Source of the DNA: an uncultured Lachnospiraceae bacterium
GTDB lineage: Bacteria > Bacillota > Clostridia > Lachnospirales > Lachnospiraceae
Assembly: GCA_947246015.1 (NCBI GenBank)
Contig: CAMXQE010000005.1
Coordinates: 59,522 to 123,521 of the forward strand
Direction: 5' to 3'
Length of the DNA stretch: 64,000 nt
Every line of letters begins with the position of its first letter. Within the stretch, counting starts at the first letter, position 1. Under the pieces are notes generated by a model. The model saw nothing but the letters and a program-made list of their open reading frames with translations. It had not been told where the DNA came from and did no database searches. Of this stretch, positions 26,231 to 34,742 are shown piece by piece. The translations under genes were made by a program, and so were the position numbers.

Positions 26231-29200
26231 ATGAGACATGTGAAACGAAAAATGGCGGCGATGCTGGCAGCGGTACTTATGCTGTCAAGTGTGCCGGTGA
26301 CCGCGGCCGGCGCCGTTCCGCTTACAGGTGCGGATACGGCAGCGGACAGCAGTCTGCCCGCCGGTGAAGACGCGGGAGTAAAAATGACGGGGGTAAAAAC
26401 CCTGTCCGGACAGATGGGCAAAGATTTATCTGTCATTGCAGAGAGGCTTGCAGAGGAGCTTTCTGCGGAGATAACCGGAGATGAGATGGAAGAATGGCTG
26501 TACCGGGCAGGAGAGGCATTTTTAAAGGCAGATTTGCCGGAAGGCGCGGATGCGGCGGACGGATGGGAGCTTTTTAGTCCTTTTCTTGAGAAAGAAGTGA
26601 AGGAATATCTGTCAGGGCTTCTTGAAAAGGCAAAGGGAAAGTATGCCGACCTGGAGGACGAAGAGGTATATCAGGCGGTTTGGGACAGACTGTATAAGGA
26701 TATCATGGATGCTTCGAAATCGTTGTTTGAGGAAAACGGCGGTTCTTTCATGTCCCTGTTACCGTTAGAAGAGAAACGTATTACGGTGAACCTGCAGGGG
26801 CTCACGCCGGTGGAACTGACGATGGTTCCGTTCTCCAGGGTTTTTGACGGGGAAAATATGACGGGTGTGGATGAGATTGCATATGTGTATCATTATGACA
26901 GCTATGAGTGGTCTGATTCCTATTCGGATGATTATGTAATTGGAAATTATCGGGGAAATGCAAACTTAAGCCGGGGAATCAGTTCTTACAGTGCCGAATG
27001 GCTGATGATTCCGGGAGGAGACCAGCTGAACGGAACAGCAAAAAGATATGTGGTCAGCGTAGAACATACGAATGCAAGGGAATGGCTGATTCCTACTGTT
27101 TATACGCAGGATGATGCAGGAAACCGTACGGAAGTAACGGTAGCTGATTACGACTATGATGATGATTACAGAAGTGACAGTCACCTGTTGTGGATTTACA
27201 TGCCGTCGGACCAGGTATCCAGTAAGAGCCGGATTTACCTGAATCTTAATTTAAACAGTTCCCTGTATGGCGCTTCGGCTGGCAGAAGCAGCATGAAAGT
27301 CTATGAGGGAAGCTATACGACGGCGGAAGCTGCCATGAAAGGAAAAGATATTACCGATAAATTATACGGAAATATTGACATGAAGCAGAAAGATGCCGGT
27401 TATGAGACGTCTCTTTATTCGAGTCAGGGTATTACGATAGTATCGTTTGATGCGGCCGGAAATGCGACGGGTTGTCTTCCCCTGAAATTCTATTTGGGAA
27501 CCGATGGCAGCAGCACGCAGAATTATGTTTCGACGACAGAAAGCATGTTTAAAAGAAACGATTCCGACAGGGAATATGTATCCTGTACAACATGGAGTTC
27601 AGAGGATGCGGACGGGCTGAAGACCTGTACCCATGAATTATATGACGGGTATGCGGCAGACGACAGATATTATCTTACGATGTCATATTATCCCCAGGGG
27701 AATTCCTCTTCCTTGAACAGCGCTGTAACAGCCGCCTATGCAGGACAGTATGAGTCCATTGCAGCCGCGCAGAAAGCCGGTGCGGCGGATATCCGGGAAC
27801 AGCTGTTTGGAAGCGATTACAAGACAGCCGGATATGAGGCTGATTACAGTAAGGGTGTTTATTTCTCTATTTTCGTCGGTGCAGACGGCGCCGGACAGGA
27901 GGCATATCATTACTGTATCCAGACGAAAGAGGGTATTTCTCCTAAGAACAACGGCGTAGGGGTTATGTTTACAGGACTGGTGGATGCAGATGGAAAGCAG
28001 GTGGACTGTTACGTAGTCAAACCAAAGGATGATTCCTACGCAGAGGGAAATTATCCGGTCATTATGGTGGAAGCCGGTGTGGACCTTACAAAGCTGGCGC
28101 CGGTCTTTTCTACGAGCATCGGTGTGAATCTGTACGCGGCGGGAAGCAGTACACAGGAAAAATCGGGAGAAAGCTATCATGATTTTTCAAAAGGACCGGT
28201 GCATTATACGACTTCATCGGAGAGTGGCCAAAACCAGAAAAATGTATGGCTGAGCGTGAAACAGGAGGAAGCTTCGGCAACCGCATATAATCTCTATACC
28301 AACAGTCTGGATGACAGTGAGTCAGGTACAAGGGTAGAGGGGGGCGTGATTTATTCCAGGCGGGAGGTCATCCTGCAGGATGCGGATGACGGGCATGACA
28401 TTTTCCTGATTAATATGGGTTCCAATGATATTCCGAAACTGTCTGTGGAATTAGCATCGGATGTTTTAGCGCTGGATGAATACTGGACTTTAAACGGCAA
28501 TCATGATTTGTCTGCTTTTGCCGGCGTGGCGGATACGACACAGTACGGGGAACTGGCCAATATGGCGAAAGTCCGTCTGAAGATGAAAGACGGCATTACT
28601 TCCGGTGAGGAAGTAAACGGTACCCTTACCGTAAAAGCGGCAGGCGTGACGATTATGGTGCTGGAACTGACGGGTATTGCCGGTGCGCCGGTCATCACAA
28701 CCGATACCATACCGGAAGCGGTAAAATATGTCCCTTACGGAACCATGATTCAGAATTCCAATAAATACAGCAAGACACAGATTAAGTACGCGCTGGACTG
28801 GGGAACCTTACCGGCAGGAATGGAGTTAAGGGAAAACGGAGAATTGTACGGAGTGCCGAAGGAAACGGGCTCATTCCGGTTTCAGGTAAAGATGGCGAGC
28901 CAGAATCCGAATTCGAACAGTACCAGAGTGTTTACGCTGGAGGTCAGAGAGAATACGGATGAAAACGTGGACGGCGCTACGGATTCCGGATATGACGTGA
29001 CGCAGCGTATCCCTACGGTGGCTATTGGTTCTGCGGGAAGCCACGATTTTGTATCGCAGGGTATTTTGGATGAATTTACAGATGTTTTCCTGGATGGCGA
29101 GAAATTGGTGAAGGATGTGGATTATACCGCGGAATCCGGAAGTACCAGACTTACCATCAGGAGCCAGACACTGACAAGGGCGAATACGGAGGGGACGCAT

Positions 29201-29821
29201 ACCCTCGGTGTAGAGTTCCGTACATCGGATGAAAACCTGTTGAAGAAAGCGGCCCAGAACTTTAGCGTTGTGAGTGAAGGGACGATTATTGATGATGGGA
29301 ACTCCGGAAATGATGACTCCGGAAACCACGATTCCGGAAGTGACGGTGGCGGGAACGGTAATTCCGGAAGCGGTTCGGGTTCTTCCGGCGATAATACAAT
29401 TGCGGCTTCCGCAGCTGCAAGGGCTGCAGCGATAACCGCTTCTTCCACCGGAGATGATTCTGTCATCCTTTATACGGTATCATCCGGTGATACATTATGG
29501 AAGATTGCCCAGAAGTTTTACGGTTCCGGCAGTTACTGGCAGCGGGTATTCTCGGATAATGCGGCGGTAATCAGCAATCCGGACCAGATTTACGCAGGAC
29601 AGACACTCGTCATTTATAAGGAGCTGACTGTTTCTTCGGCGGAGAACAGGACGGGAAATAAAACCTATACCGTAGAATCGGGCGATACATTATGGAAGAT
29701 TGCCCAGAAAGTATACGGCAAAGGCTGGCAATGGAGAAAGATTTATCAGGCGAATGGAGATGTCATTGCGAATCCGGAACAGATTCGTGCAGGACAGGTA
29801 CTCATCATTCCTGAAATTTAA
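26231..29821 (+). CDS. Large secreted LysM protein closing the Tad locus (paralog B)
   Basis: The ATG at 26231 has AAGGAGGAGA 5-10 nt upstream and gives 1196 residues. It begins with a signal peptide (KMAAMLAAVLMLSSVPVTAA), then a helical acidic domain (about 45-180) that paralog A lacks. From about residue 195 it aligns with paralog A: the GVNLYAAGSSTQEKSGESYH region, an Ig-like domain with LPAGMELRENGELYGVPKE, a Gly/Ser/Asp-rich linker, and two C-terminal LysM modules (YTVSSGDTLWKIAQKFYG and YTVESGDTLWKIAQKVYG). Wall binding through LysM is known for the family. It ends at a strong terminator, marking the end of the Tad block. Function beyond wall attachment is inferred. Confidence 0.88.
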   Translation: MRHVKRKMAAMLAAVLMLSSVPVTAAGAVPLTGADTAADSSLPAGEDAGVKMTGVKTLSGQMGKDLSVIAERLAEELSAEITGDEMEEWLYRAGEAFLKADLPEGADAADGWELFSPFLEKEVKEYLSGLLEKAKGKYADLEDEEVYQAVWDRLYKDIMDASKSLFEENGGSFMSLLPLEEKRITVNLQGLTPVELTMVPFSRVFDGENMTGVDEIAYVYHYDSYEWSDSYSDDYVIGNYRGNANLSRGISSYSAEWLMIPGGDQLNGTAKRYVVSVEHTNAREWLIPTVYTQDDAGNRTEVTVADYDYDDDYRSDSHLLWIYMPSDQVSSKSRIYLNLNLNSSLYGASAGRSSMKVYEGSYTTAEAAMKGKDITDKLYGNIDMKQKDAGYETSLYSSQGITIVSFDAAGNATGCLPLKFYLGTDGSSTQNYVSTTESMFKRNDSDREYVSCTTWSSEDADGLKTCTHELYDGYAADDRYYLTMSYYPQGNSSSLNSAVTAAYAGQYESIAAAQKAGAADIREQLFGSDYKTAGYEADYSKGVYFSIFVGADGAGQEAYHYCIQTKEGISPKNNGVGVMFTGLVDADGKQVDCYVVKPKDDSYAEGNYPVIMVEAGVDLTKLAPVFSTSIGVNLYAAGSSTQEKSGESYHDFSKGPVHYTTSSESGQNQKNVWLSVKQEEASATAYNLYTNSLDDSESGTRVEGGVIYSRREVILQDADDGHDIFLINMGSNDIPKLSVELASDVLALDEYWTLNGNHDLSAFAGVADTTQYGELANMAKVRLKMKDGITSGEEVNGTLTVKAAGVTIMVLELTGIAGAPVITTDTIPEAVKYVPYGTMIQNSNKYSKTQIKYALDWGTLPAGMELRENGELYGVPKETGSFRFQVKMASQNPNSNSTRVFTLEVRENTDENVDGATDSGYDVTQRIPTVAIGSAGSHDFVSQGILDEFTDVFLDGEKLVKDVDYTAESGSTRLTIRSQTLTRANTEGTHTLGVEFRTSDENLLKKAAQNFSVVSEGTIIDDGNSGNDDSGNHDSGSDGGGNGNSGSGSGSSGDNTIAASAAARAAAITASSTGDDSVILYTVSSGDTLWKIAQKFYGSGSYWQRVFSDNAAVISNPDQIYAGQTLVIYKELTVSSAENRTGNKTYTVESGDTLWKIAQKVYGKGWQWRKIYQANGDVIANPEQIRAGQVLIIPEI

Positions 29822-29833
29822 GTGGGAAAGGCA

Positions 29834-29880
29834 GGCTGCCGTACCAGTGACCCGAAGGTCACTGGTGCAGCAGCCCTTTT
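29834..29880 (+). terminator. Strong intrinsic terminator after the Tad locus
   Basis: ACCAGTGACC-CGAA-GGTCACTGGT is a perfect 10-bp stem, extended by GGCTGC (29834-29839) with GCAGCC (29870-29875), and followed by TTTT and a T-rich stretch. Confidence 0.9.
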
Positions 29881-29958
29881 CTTTGCGCAGGAGTGAGCAG
29901 AAGGTTTTTACATCTTAAGGAAGAATTAAAAAAATTTATATCTTTTCTTTCATATTTC

Positions 29959-29970
29959 TTGTGTTATAAT
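29959..29970 (+). promoter_or_regulatory. Extended -10 promoter for the Dabb gene
   Basis: The segment ends in TTGTGTTATAAT, containing the TGnTATAAT extended -10 (TATAAT at 29965-29970). No clear -35 is present. The same 12-nt string occurs at 38471-38482, and 10-11 nt of it at 60748-60758. The transcript would begin near 29977 and include the structured leader below. Confidence 0.6.
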
Positions 29971-30026
29971 TGCATATAGCGAACGGGTTAAGACAGGCGT
30001 TATATCAATGCGGAAAATGAAAAGCA

Positions 30027-30082
30027 CAAGTTTGTGTCTGCGCTGCATCCACAAACTTGGTATATACAAAAAGCAGCGCAGA
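30027..30082 (+). promoter_or_regulatory. Leader with two interleaved perfect inverted repeats (pseudoknot or switch)
   Basis: CAAGTTTGTG (30027-30036) pairs with CACAAACTTG (30050-30059), and TCTGCGCTGC (30037-30046) pairs with GCAGCGCAGA (30073-30082). The order is A-B-A'-B', so both helices form only as a pseudoknot; otherwise they are mutually exclusive. The element ends 3 nt before the GAGGA ribosome site (30086-30090) of the Dabb gene. It matches no riboswitch class I know. Confidence 0.7.
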
Positions 30083-30095
30083 AATGAGGAAATAA

Positions 30096-30398
30096 ATGGT
30101 GCATCATATCGTGTTATGGAATTTGAACGAAGAACTGAGCGAACAGGAGAAAAAGGAAGCGGCGCTGGCTATCAAAGAAAAACTGGAAGCGGTGAAAGAG
30201 CAGGTGGAGGGCGTGGTTTCCCTGCGTGTGGAAATCAATGAACTGCCTTCCAGCAACAAGGATATCGGTTTGATTTCCGTATTTGAGTCGGCAGAAGCAT
30301 TGAATGCATATCAGAAGCATCCGGCGCATGTACAGGCAGGCGCTTATGTAGGGAGCGTCACTTATGGCAGAACCTGTCTGGATTATACGGAAGAATAA
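30096..30398 (+). CDS. Dabb-family stress-responsive alpha/beta-barrel protein
   Basis: The 100-residue protein starts MVHHIVLWNLNEELSEQEK and has EVEGVVSLRVE-like and HPAHVQAGAYVGSVTYGRT elements of the Dabb (dimeric alpha/beta barrel) family. Members are found with varied or unknown small-molecule roles. It is a small soluble cytoplasmic protein of the normal family length. The ATG follows GAGGAAATAA, directly downstream of a structured leader that could occlude the ribosome site. The next gene begins 24 nt later. The biochemical role is unknown. Confidence 0.88.
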   Translation: MVHHIVLWNLNEELSEQEKKEAALAIKEKLEAVKEQVEGVVSLRVEINELPSSNKDIGLISVFESAEALNAYQKHPAHVQAGAYVGSVTYGRTCLDYTEE

Positions 30399-30422
30399 GA
30401 TAAAATGATATGAGGAGTCAGT

Positions 30423-31559
30423 ATGAAAGATAATAACAAAACAGCGAAATTAATGACCATCGGCGTTGCCGTGGTTTTGATTCTGGTAGTCTGCGGCATC
30501 AGTGTAATTGTCCATGCCATACATAAAAGAGATGCGGAGGATTCCGGCAGCAAGCTGCAGTCGGATATCATTGATTATGCAAACAGCGGACAGGAACAGA
30601 ATATAGTGACGCAGGACATAGTAAAGACACCGGAAAAAGAAGAAACTGGAAAAGAAGAGACTGGAAAAGAAGAAACCGGAAAAGAAGAGACGGAAAAGCA
30701 GGAACCGGCGAATCAGGAGAAACCGCAAAGCAGTGCGGAGGGGACAAAAAACGAAGACCCCGCAGTGGTGGTGGAAAAAGAGAAAACACAGGCTGCCGGG
30801 TCCATTATAGAAGAAGTAAAGAAAGAAGAGAACCAGCAGACGACAGCCAAATGGCAGAAGGAAGCAGGGGAAAATCTGGCGATGGTGGAAATCGACCTTC
30901 CAAGACAGATGTCCGAGATGAAAGGCTATTGGGAAGCAGGAAATATGCTGGCAGTAGAGGACCTGGCATATCTGCCGAGGTACCGTGCCGCTTCCGAGAA
31001 ATTATCGGGAACGACGAAATACTATTATTTCGGTGATACGGACGGACAGAACCGCCCCAATGGTATGGGACTTGCCATGTATACGGATAACCAGTATTAT
31101 TATGGTGAGTGGAAGGACGGTGTGAGAAGCGGCAACGGCATGTGGATTAAATTTTATGTCTATGATAAGAATGCGAAAGCAAAGGACAGCCGTTTTCTCC
31201 AGCACAGTTATTCCGGAACGTGGAGCAATGACCTTCCGAACGGGGACGGAGCCGAACACTATGATTTCATCGATGAGAATCTGGAAGAGGACGTGGGATA
31301 TAACCGCAATTTTATCGGCAGTTTCAAGAACGGCTTGTACAACGGGGAAATCTATATTACGAATTACTATAAAGACGGCAATTCCAAAGAGTGGAGCGGG
31401 ACTGCGGTGAACGGCGTATGGAAGAATCTTGGGGAAAAAGATAAAGAGGGGAAATACCCGGTTATTGTAGACCTGACCAATCCGGATAATTACCAGTGGG
31501 TGAAAGCGTCGGAAAATAAGAACAACGGTGTAAACGGGTTGATATCGGCAGCAAAGTAA
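30423..31559 (+). CDS. Single-pass membrane protein with MORN-like repeats
   Basis: The 378-residue protein has an N-terminal membrane anchor (residues 10-31, LMTIGVAVVLILVVCGISVI). A hydrophilic linker contains four tandem EETGK units (about 73-92), encoded by a 15-nt DNA repeat. The C-terminal domain has MORN-type motifs: NRPNGMGLAMYTDNQYYYGE (about 210-229), then DGVRSGNGMWIKF and LPNGDGAEHYDF. It is probably exported with the C-terminus outside. MORN repeats mediate lipid or protein contacts, but the function here is unknown. It lies between the Dabb gene and a zinc-ribbon protein, all in one direction and closely spaced. Confidence 0.8.
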   Translation: MKDNNKTAKLMTIGVAVVLILVVCGISVIVHAIHKRDAEDSGSKLQSDIIDYANSGQEQNIVTQDIVKTPEKEETGKEETGKEETGKEETEKQEPANQEKPQSSAEGTKNEDPAVVVEKEKTQAAGSIIEEVKKEENQQTTAKWQKEAGENLAMVEIDLPRQMSEMKGYWEAGNMLAVEDLAYLPRYRAASEKLSGTTKYYYFGDTDGQNRPNGMGLAMYTDNQYYYGEWKDGVRSGNGMWIKFYVYDKNAKAKDSRFLQHSYSGTWSNDLPNGDGAEHYDFIDENLEEDVGYNRNFIGSFKNGLYNGEIYITNYYKDGNSKEWSGTAVNGVWKNLGEKDKEGKYPVIVDLTNPDNYQWVKASENKNNGVNGLISAAK

Positions 31560-31575
31560 GCGGGAGGGTGTTGCA

Positions 31576-32376
31576 ATGCCTTGGTGTCCAAAGTGTAAGA
31601 ATGAGTATGTGGCAGGCGTGACGGTGTGTGCGGACTGCGGCGAAGAGTTAGTGGAGACGCTGGAGAAGAAAACGCATAATCCTCTGATTTTCGGCGGGCA
31701 GGAACAGATGGAGCGGCTGAAGGAGTTTCTTGTTTATAACGGTATTCATTCCGCAGAGACATCCTATGATACAGCGGATGACGTATACGAACTATTAGTA
31801 AGCGATGAAGAGAGGAAACAGGCGGCAGCCGCAGTGAATGTCTTTTTAAAGCAGGAGCAGGAACCGTCGGAGGAAACGGAAGATAAAACGGAACGGACGG
31901 TCAGCAGGGGCGCTTATCAGAACAGTGCACAGATGGCAGAAGAAAACCGCTCTTCAGGTTATATGCTGTTAGTGATTGGCGGGATTGGGCTGCTGGCAGT
32001 CATCCTTTTGTCCGCGGGCGTTATCAGTCTGCCGTTTTTATCGGCGAACAGGTATATGGTATGCGGTGTCATGGGCGGGTTGTTTTTCCTGTTTATCGTG
32101 ATGGGTGTGCTCTCCATGAAATCTTCCAGGGTATTGCAGAGGAAAGCAGAAACGGAAAATAACCTTACAAGTGAAATGAAAAAATGGTGTGCGGACAACC
32201 TGACGGCAGAAATGATAGATGAGGATTTATTTCAGAAAGAAGAGACAGGCGAGGAAATCCGGTACTTCAAGCGTACAGACAGAATGAAGCACAGGATATC
32301 CTGTCAGTTTGTGAATCTGGATGAAGATTTTCTGGATGCTTTTGTGGATGACTACTATGCGGAACTTTTTGACTGA
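31576..32376 (+). CDS. Zinc-ribbon membrane protein of unknown function
   Basis: The 266-residue protein starts MPWCPKCKNEYVAGVTVCADCGEEL, two CxxC pairs forming a zinc ribbon. Residues 35-95 look like a DUF2007-type ferredoxin-like domain (LKEFLVYNGIHSAETSYDTA, then VYELLVSDEERKQAAAAV). Two hydrophobic segments follow (about 132-155 and 163-182). A cytoplasmic tail ends the protein. GGGAGGGTG precedes the ATG, and rlmH starts 9 nt downstream. The arrangement ribbon plus two membrane helices next to rlmH is seen in Clostridia as a hypothetical; no function can be given. Confidence 0.8.
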   Translation: MPWCPKCKNEYVAGVTVCADCGEELVETLEKKTHNPLIFGGQEQMERLKEFLVYNGIHSAETSYDTADDVYELLVSDEERKQAAAAVNVFLKQEQEPSEETEDKTERTVSRGAYQNSAQMAEENRSSGYMLLVIGGIGLLAVILLSAGVISLPFLSANRYMVCGVMGGLFFLFIVMGVLSMKSSRVLQRKAETENNLTSEMKKWCADNLTAEMIDEDLFQKEETGEEIRYFKRTDRMKHRISCQFVNLDEDFLDAFVDDYYAELFD

Positions 32377-32385
32377 GGAGAATGG

Positions 32386-32865
32386 ATGAGGATAACGGTT
32401 ATAGCAGTCGGAAAAATAAAGGAAAAATACTATCGGGATGCCGTGGCAGAATACATGAAACGTCTCTCCAGATATTGCAGGGCTGAAATCATTGAAGTGG
32501 AGGATGAAAAAACACCGGACAAGGCAGGAGAAGCGCTGGAGGAGCAGATAAAGGAGAAGGAAGCAGAGCGGATTTTGAGGCATGTGAGACCGGATGCTTA
32601 TGTGATTACTCTTGAAATACAGGGGCGTAAGACGGACTCGGCAGGATTTGCGGATGCGGTGGAGAAGCTGGCGACTTATGGAAAAAGCCATGTCCAGTTT
32701 ATCATAGGCGGTTCTTTGGGGCTGCATAAAAGTGTTTCCGCACGTGCGGATGAAAAAATCAGCTTTTCCGATATGACTTTTCCGCATCAGCTGATGCGGG
32801 TAATCTTATTAGAGCAGGTGTACAGGGCTTACCGTATTATAAACGGGGAGCCGTATCATAAGTAA
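32386..32865 (+). CDS. rlmH: 23S rRNA pseudouridine-1915 N3-methyltransferase RlmH
   Basis: RlmH methylates pseudouridine 1915 in helix 69 of 23S rRNA using SAM. The 159-residue protein is exact family length and shows RITVIAVGKIKEKYYRDAV at the start. The SPOUT knot follows, with ITLEIQGRKTDS, the SAM-binding FIIGGSLGLHKSV and the C-terminal FPHQLMRVILLEQVYRAYRI plus EPYHK. GGAG precedes the ATG. A terminator follows within 50 nt. Confidence 0.97.
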   Translation: MRITVIAVGKIKEKYYRDAVAEYMKRLSRYCRAEIIEVEDEKTPDKAGEALEEQIKEKEAERILRHVRPDAYVITLEIQGRKTDSAGFADAVEKLATYGKSHVQFIIGGSLGLHKSVSARADEKISFSDMTFPHQLMRVILLEQVYRAYRIINGEPYHK

Positions 32866-32910
32866 GGAACGGAAGTTCCTGAGGAAAAAACAGAATGAGG
32901 GTTATATTTT

Positions 32911-32947
32911 AAACCCCATGGGAGAGTGCGGCTTCCATGGGGTTTTT
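32911..32947 (+). terminator. Intrinsic terminator after rlmH
   Basis: AAACCCCATGG (32911-32921) pairs with CCATGGGGTTT (32935-32945) around a 13-nt loop, followed by a T-run. Confidence 0.88.
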
Positions 32948-33454
32948 CCAACGGAGAAATGGAGATTATCGAAGGACATCTTATGCCCGCCTGTTCCGGT
33001 AATTTGGGATGAAATCGCTGGAACTTGTGATATGGAGAATTTCAAAAGATATGTTTTCCGCTCATTGTAATTTATCGGATGGCTGTGTATAATAAAAGCA
33101 GAAGAAGAGGCAAGTGCATATTTAGCTGAGGTAGAATAACCTCCAAATAAAAAGTGCAGAGCCATTGATAATTCAATAGACTTTACACTTTTGGGTAGTT
33201 TAGTGATGTGATTAGTTGTTATTAATTGCCGTCTTCTAACATTGACTGGAAGATATCTTTTAATTTTTGTAATTCTTCATTTAAGTTAAAAATTCTATTC
33301 GAATATTTCAAAATGATAGGCGATATGGTACAAAAATAAATTATATCAAACACTTTTCACCCTTTTCGGAATTGTGTATTTGTTAAAACAGATTATAATT
33401 GTACCAATCAAATACCTCACGGGAATAAAGCAGAATTTGGAAAGGAAGATGTTG
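32948..33454. other. Gene-poor spacer at the left edge of the AT-rich island
   Basis: About 500 nt without a gene I can support. Base composition shifts from moderate GC to clearly AT-rich near 33160. A TATAAT at 33394-33399 could serve the hydrolase gene, with a weak TTGTGT (33372-33377) as -35. A minus-strand open frame here is treated under rejected items. Confidence 0.5.
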
Positions 33455-34081
33455 ATGAAAAACATTTTTATACATGGTTCGGGACATAAGTCAACAAGTT
33501 GGGACGAAACAGTTTTATATATGAAAAACAATAAAAATATTTTGTGTCCAAATTTATCCTCAATTCTTAGCGGAAAAGAGGCTAGTTATCATAATTTATA
33601 TTCTTCATTCGCTGAATATTGCAATCATATTGACGGACAAATAAATTTATGCGGTATTTCGTTGGGTGGTATATTGGCATTAAATTATACCCTGGATTTC
33701 CCTGATAAAGTAAAATCATTAGTTTTAATTGGTACTCCGCATAAAATCCCTAAAGTAATGTTTGGCATTCAAAACATAGTCTTTAGATTTTTGCCAAAAT
33801 CATTGTTTGAGAATATGGCATTTAATAAAAAAGACACTTTTATATTGGGCAACTCTATGAAAGAATTAGATTTCAGCAATAATGTCAATAGGATAAAATG
33901 TCCTACTCTTGTGATTTGCGGAAAAAAAGATAGCGCTAACATTAAATCTGCATATTATTTAGCTGAAAATATTCAGAATGCCAGACTGAAAATCATTGAA
34001 AATACGGGGCATATTGTAAATGAAGAAAACCCGAAAATTTTGGCAAAAATATTAAGCGAATATTATAGTGAAATCAAATGA
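33455..34081 (+). CDS. Alpha/beta hydrolase
   Basis: The ATG at 33455 has AAAGGA 8 nt upstream and gives 208 residues; an ATG at 33449 is in frame. The protein starts KNIFIHGSGHKSTSW (oxyanion-hole HGSG). It has the nucleophile elbow LCGISLGGILAL, then VICGKKDSANI with the acid Asp, and IENTGHIVNEENP with the catalytic His, so the Ser-Asp-His triad is complete. It is a small soluble esterase/peptidase-like enzyme of unknown substrate. The gene is markedly AT-rich compared with rlmH and stands alone, consistent with acquisition by transfer. Confidence 0.85.
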   Translation: MKNIFIHGSGHKSTSWDETVLYMKNNKNILCPNLSSILSGKEASYHNLYSSFAEYCNHIDGQINLCGISLGGILALNYTLDFPDKVKSLVLIGTPHKIPKVMFGIQNIVFRFLPKSLFENMAFNKKDTFILGNSMKELDFSNNVNRIKCPTLVICGKKDSANIKSAYYLAENIQNARLKIIENTGHIVNEENPKILAKILSEYYSEIK

Positions 34082-34138
34082 AAATTGCTTAATTGATACA
34101 ACCGGCGGAAACAGAATATCGGGAAAACCGCGAGGGCC

Positions 34139-34168
34139 AAATACCCCGTTGCTTGCAGCGGGGTATTT
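34139..34168. repeat. Dispersed CUUG-loop hairpin repeat, copy 2 of 3
   Basis: The core CCCCGTTGCTTGCAGCGGGG (34144-34163) is identical to copies at 5709 and 61939. Flanks AAATA and TATTT extend the stem to 13 bp, and a GATTGTTTTT tail makes it terminator-like for the hydrolase gene. Confidence 0.8.
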
Positions 34169-34334
34169 GATTGTTTTTCGGGCATTAGCTGGAGAGGAAT
34201 GGAACGTGTTTGGATTTGAATCCTTCGGCTTTGAATTTGAACCCACTGGGTATGTTCAATCTGAACCGCCTCCAGGCAAAATCAAGTACGCAAAATGCTT
34301 TTTGAACCATGCCTGAAAAGCATTGATAACTCAT

Positions 34335-34499
34335 AACCGTCCTGCTATTTCTGGTTCAGTGGAAGATATGGAGCAGTATGATATCGTGTTTATTGCTAAT
34401 CTGGTCCTACCTTTTAGTTTTGAGAAGGAGATAATCACAGAGGATTTAAAGGTGCCGCCGCACTATATAGTTACTCCAAAACGGAAAATGGCATGGTAA
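34335..34499 (+). pseudogene. Flavodoxin-family gene fragment
   Basis: The frame reads NRPAISGSVEDMEQYDIVFI, which matches the central strand of flavodoxin-like proteins (the segment just before the FMN-contacting loop). It then diverges and stops at 34497-34499. No start, FMN-phosphate loop or remaining domain is present. Only about 30 residues are recognisable, so this is a remnant. The surrounding 34169-34334 and 34500-34650 hold nothing I can name except a 9-bp inverted repeat (AATGCTTTT / AAAAGCATT) at 34294-34324. Confidence 0.5.
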
Positions 34500-34654
34500 G
34501 GTGTCTGATTGTAAAAAGTGAGTCCATTTTCGGAAAAAGAACTGAAAATGTTCTATCACTCTGCAAAAGTGATTGCAAAAAGCACTATCACTGAAAAACG
34601 GCAGGAAAAAAGGCGTGGCTGTCCCACAAAAAAACTTAAAAAGTGTTATTTGTG

Positions 34655-34678
34655 CACTAAATTTAATTGACTTTAGTG
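34655..34678. promoter_or_regulatory. Operator-like inverted repeat before the XRE gene
   Basis: CACTAAA (34655-34661) and TTTAGTG (34672-34678) are perfect inverted arms 10 nt apart. They flank a TTGACT (34667-34672) that can act as -35 for the XRE-protease pair, an arrangement typical of autorepression. Confidence 0.45.
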
Positions 34679-34742
34679 AAAGAATATAATAAGATAATGT
34701 TAGGAATAAGCGAACAAGCATATGTCAAAAGGAGATAAAACG

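Noticed and set aside
30008..30241. Plus-strand open frame of 77 residues covering the structured leader and overlapping the Dabb gene
   Set aside because: It lacks a ribosome site and overlaps the clear Dabb frame; its codons are explained by the inverted repeats and by the Dabb gene.
32902..33165. Minus-strand open frame of 87 residues starting MALHFLFGGYSTS
   Set aside because: It runs through the rlmH terminator on the opposite strand, has no ribosome site and no recognisable domain. The same DNA could be a decayed or repeated non-coding segment, so I did not call a gene.
34068..34316. 82-residue frame through the dispersed hairpin copy 2
   Set aside because: It overlaps the hydrolase end, includes the hairpin as codons, and has no ribosome site or family.
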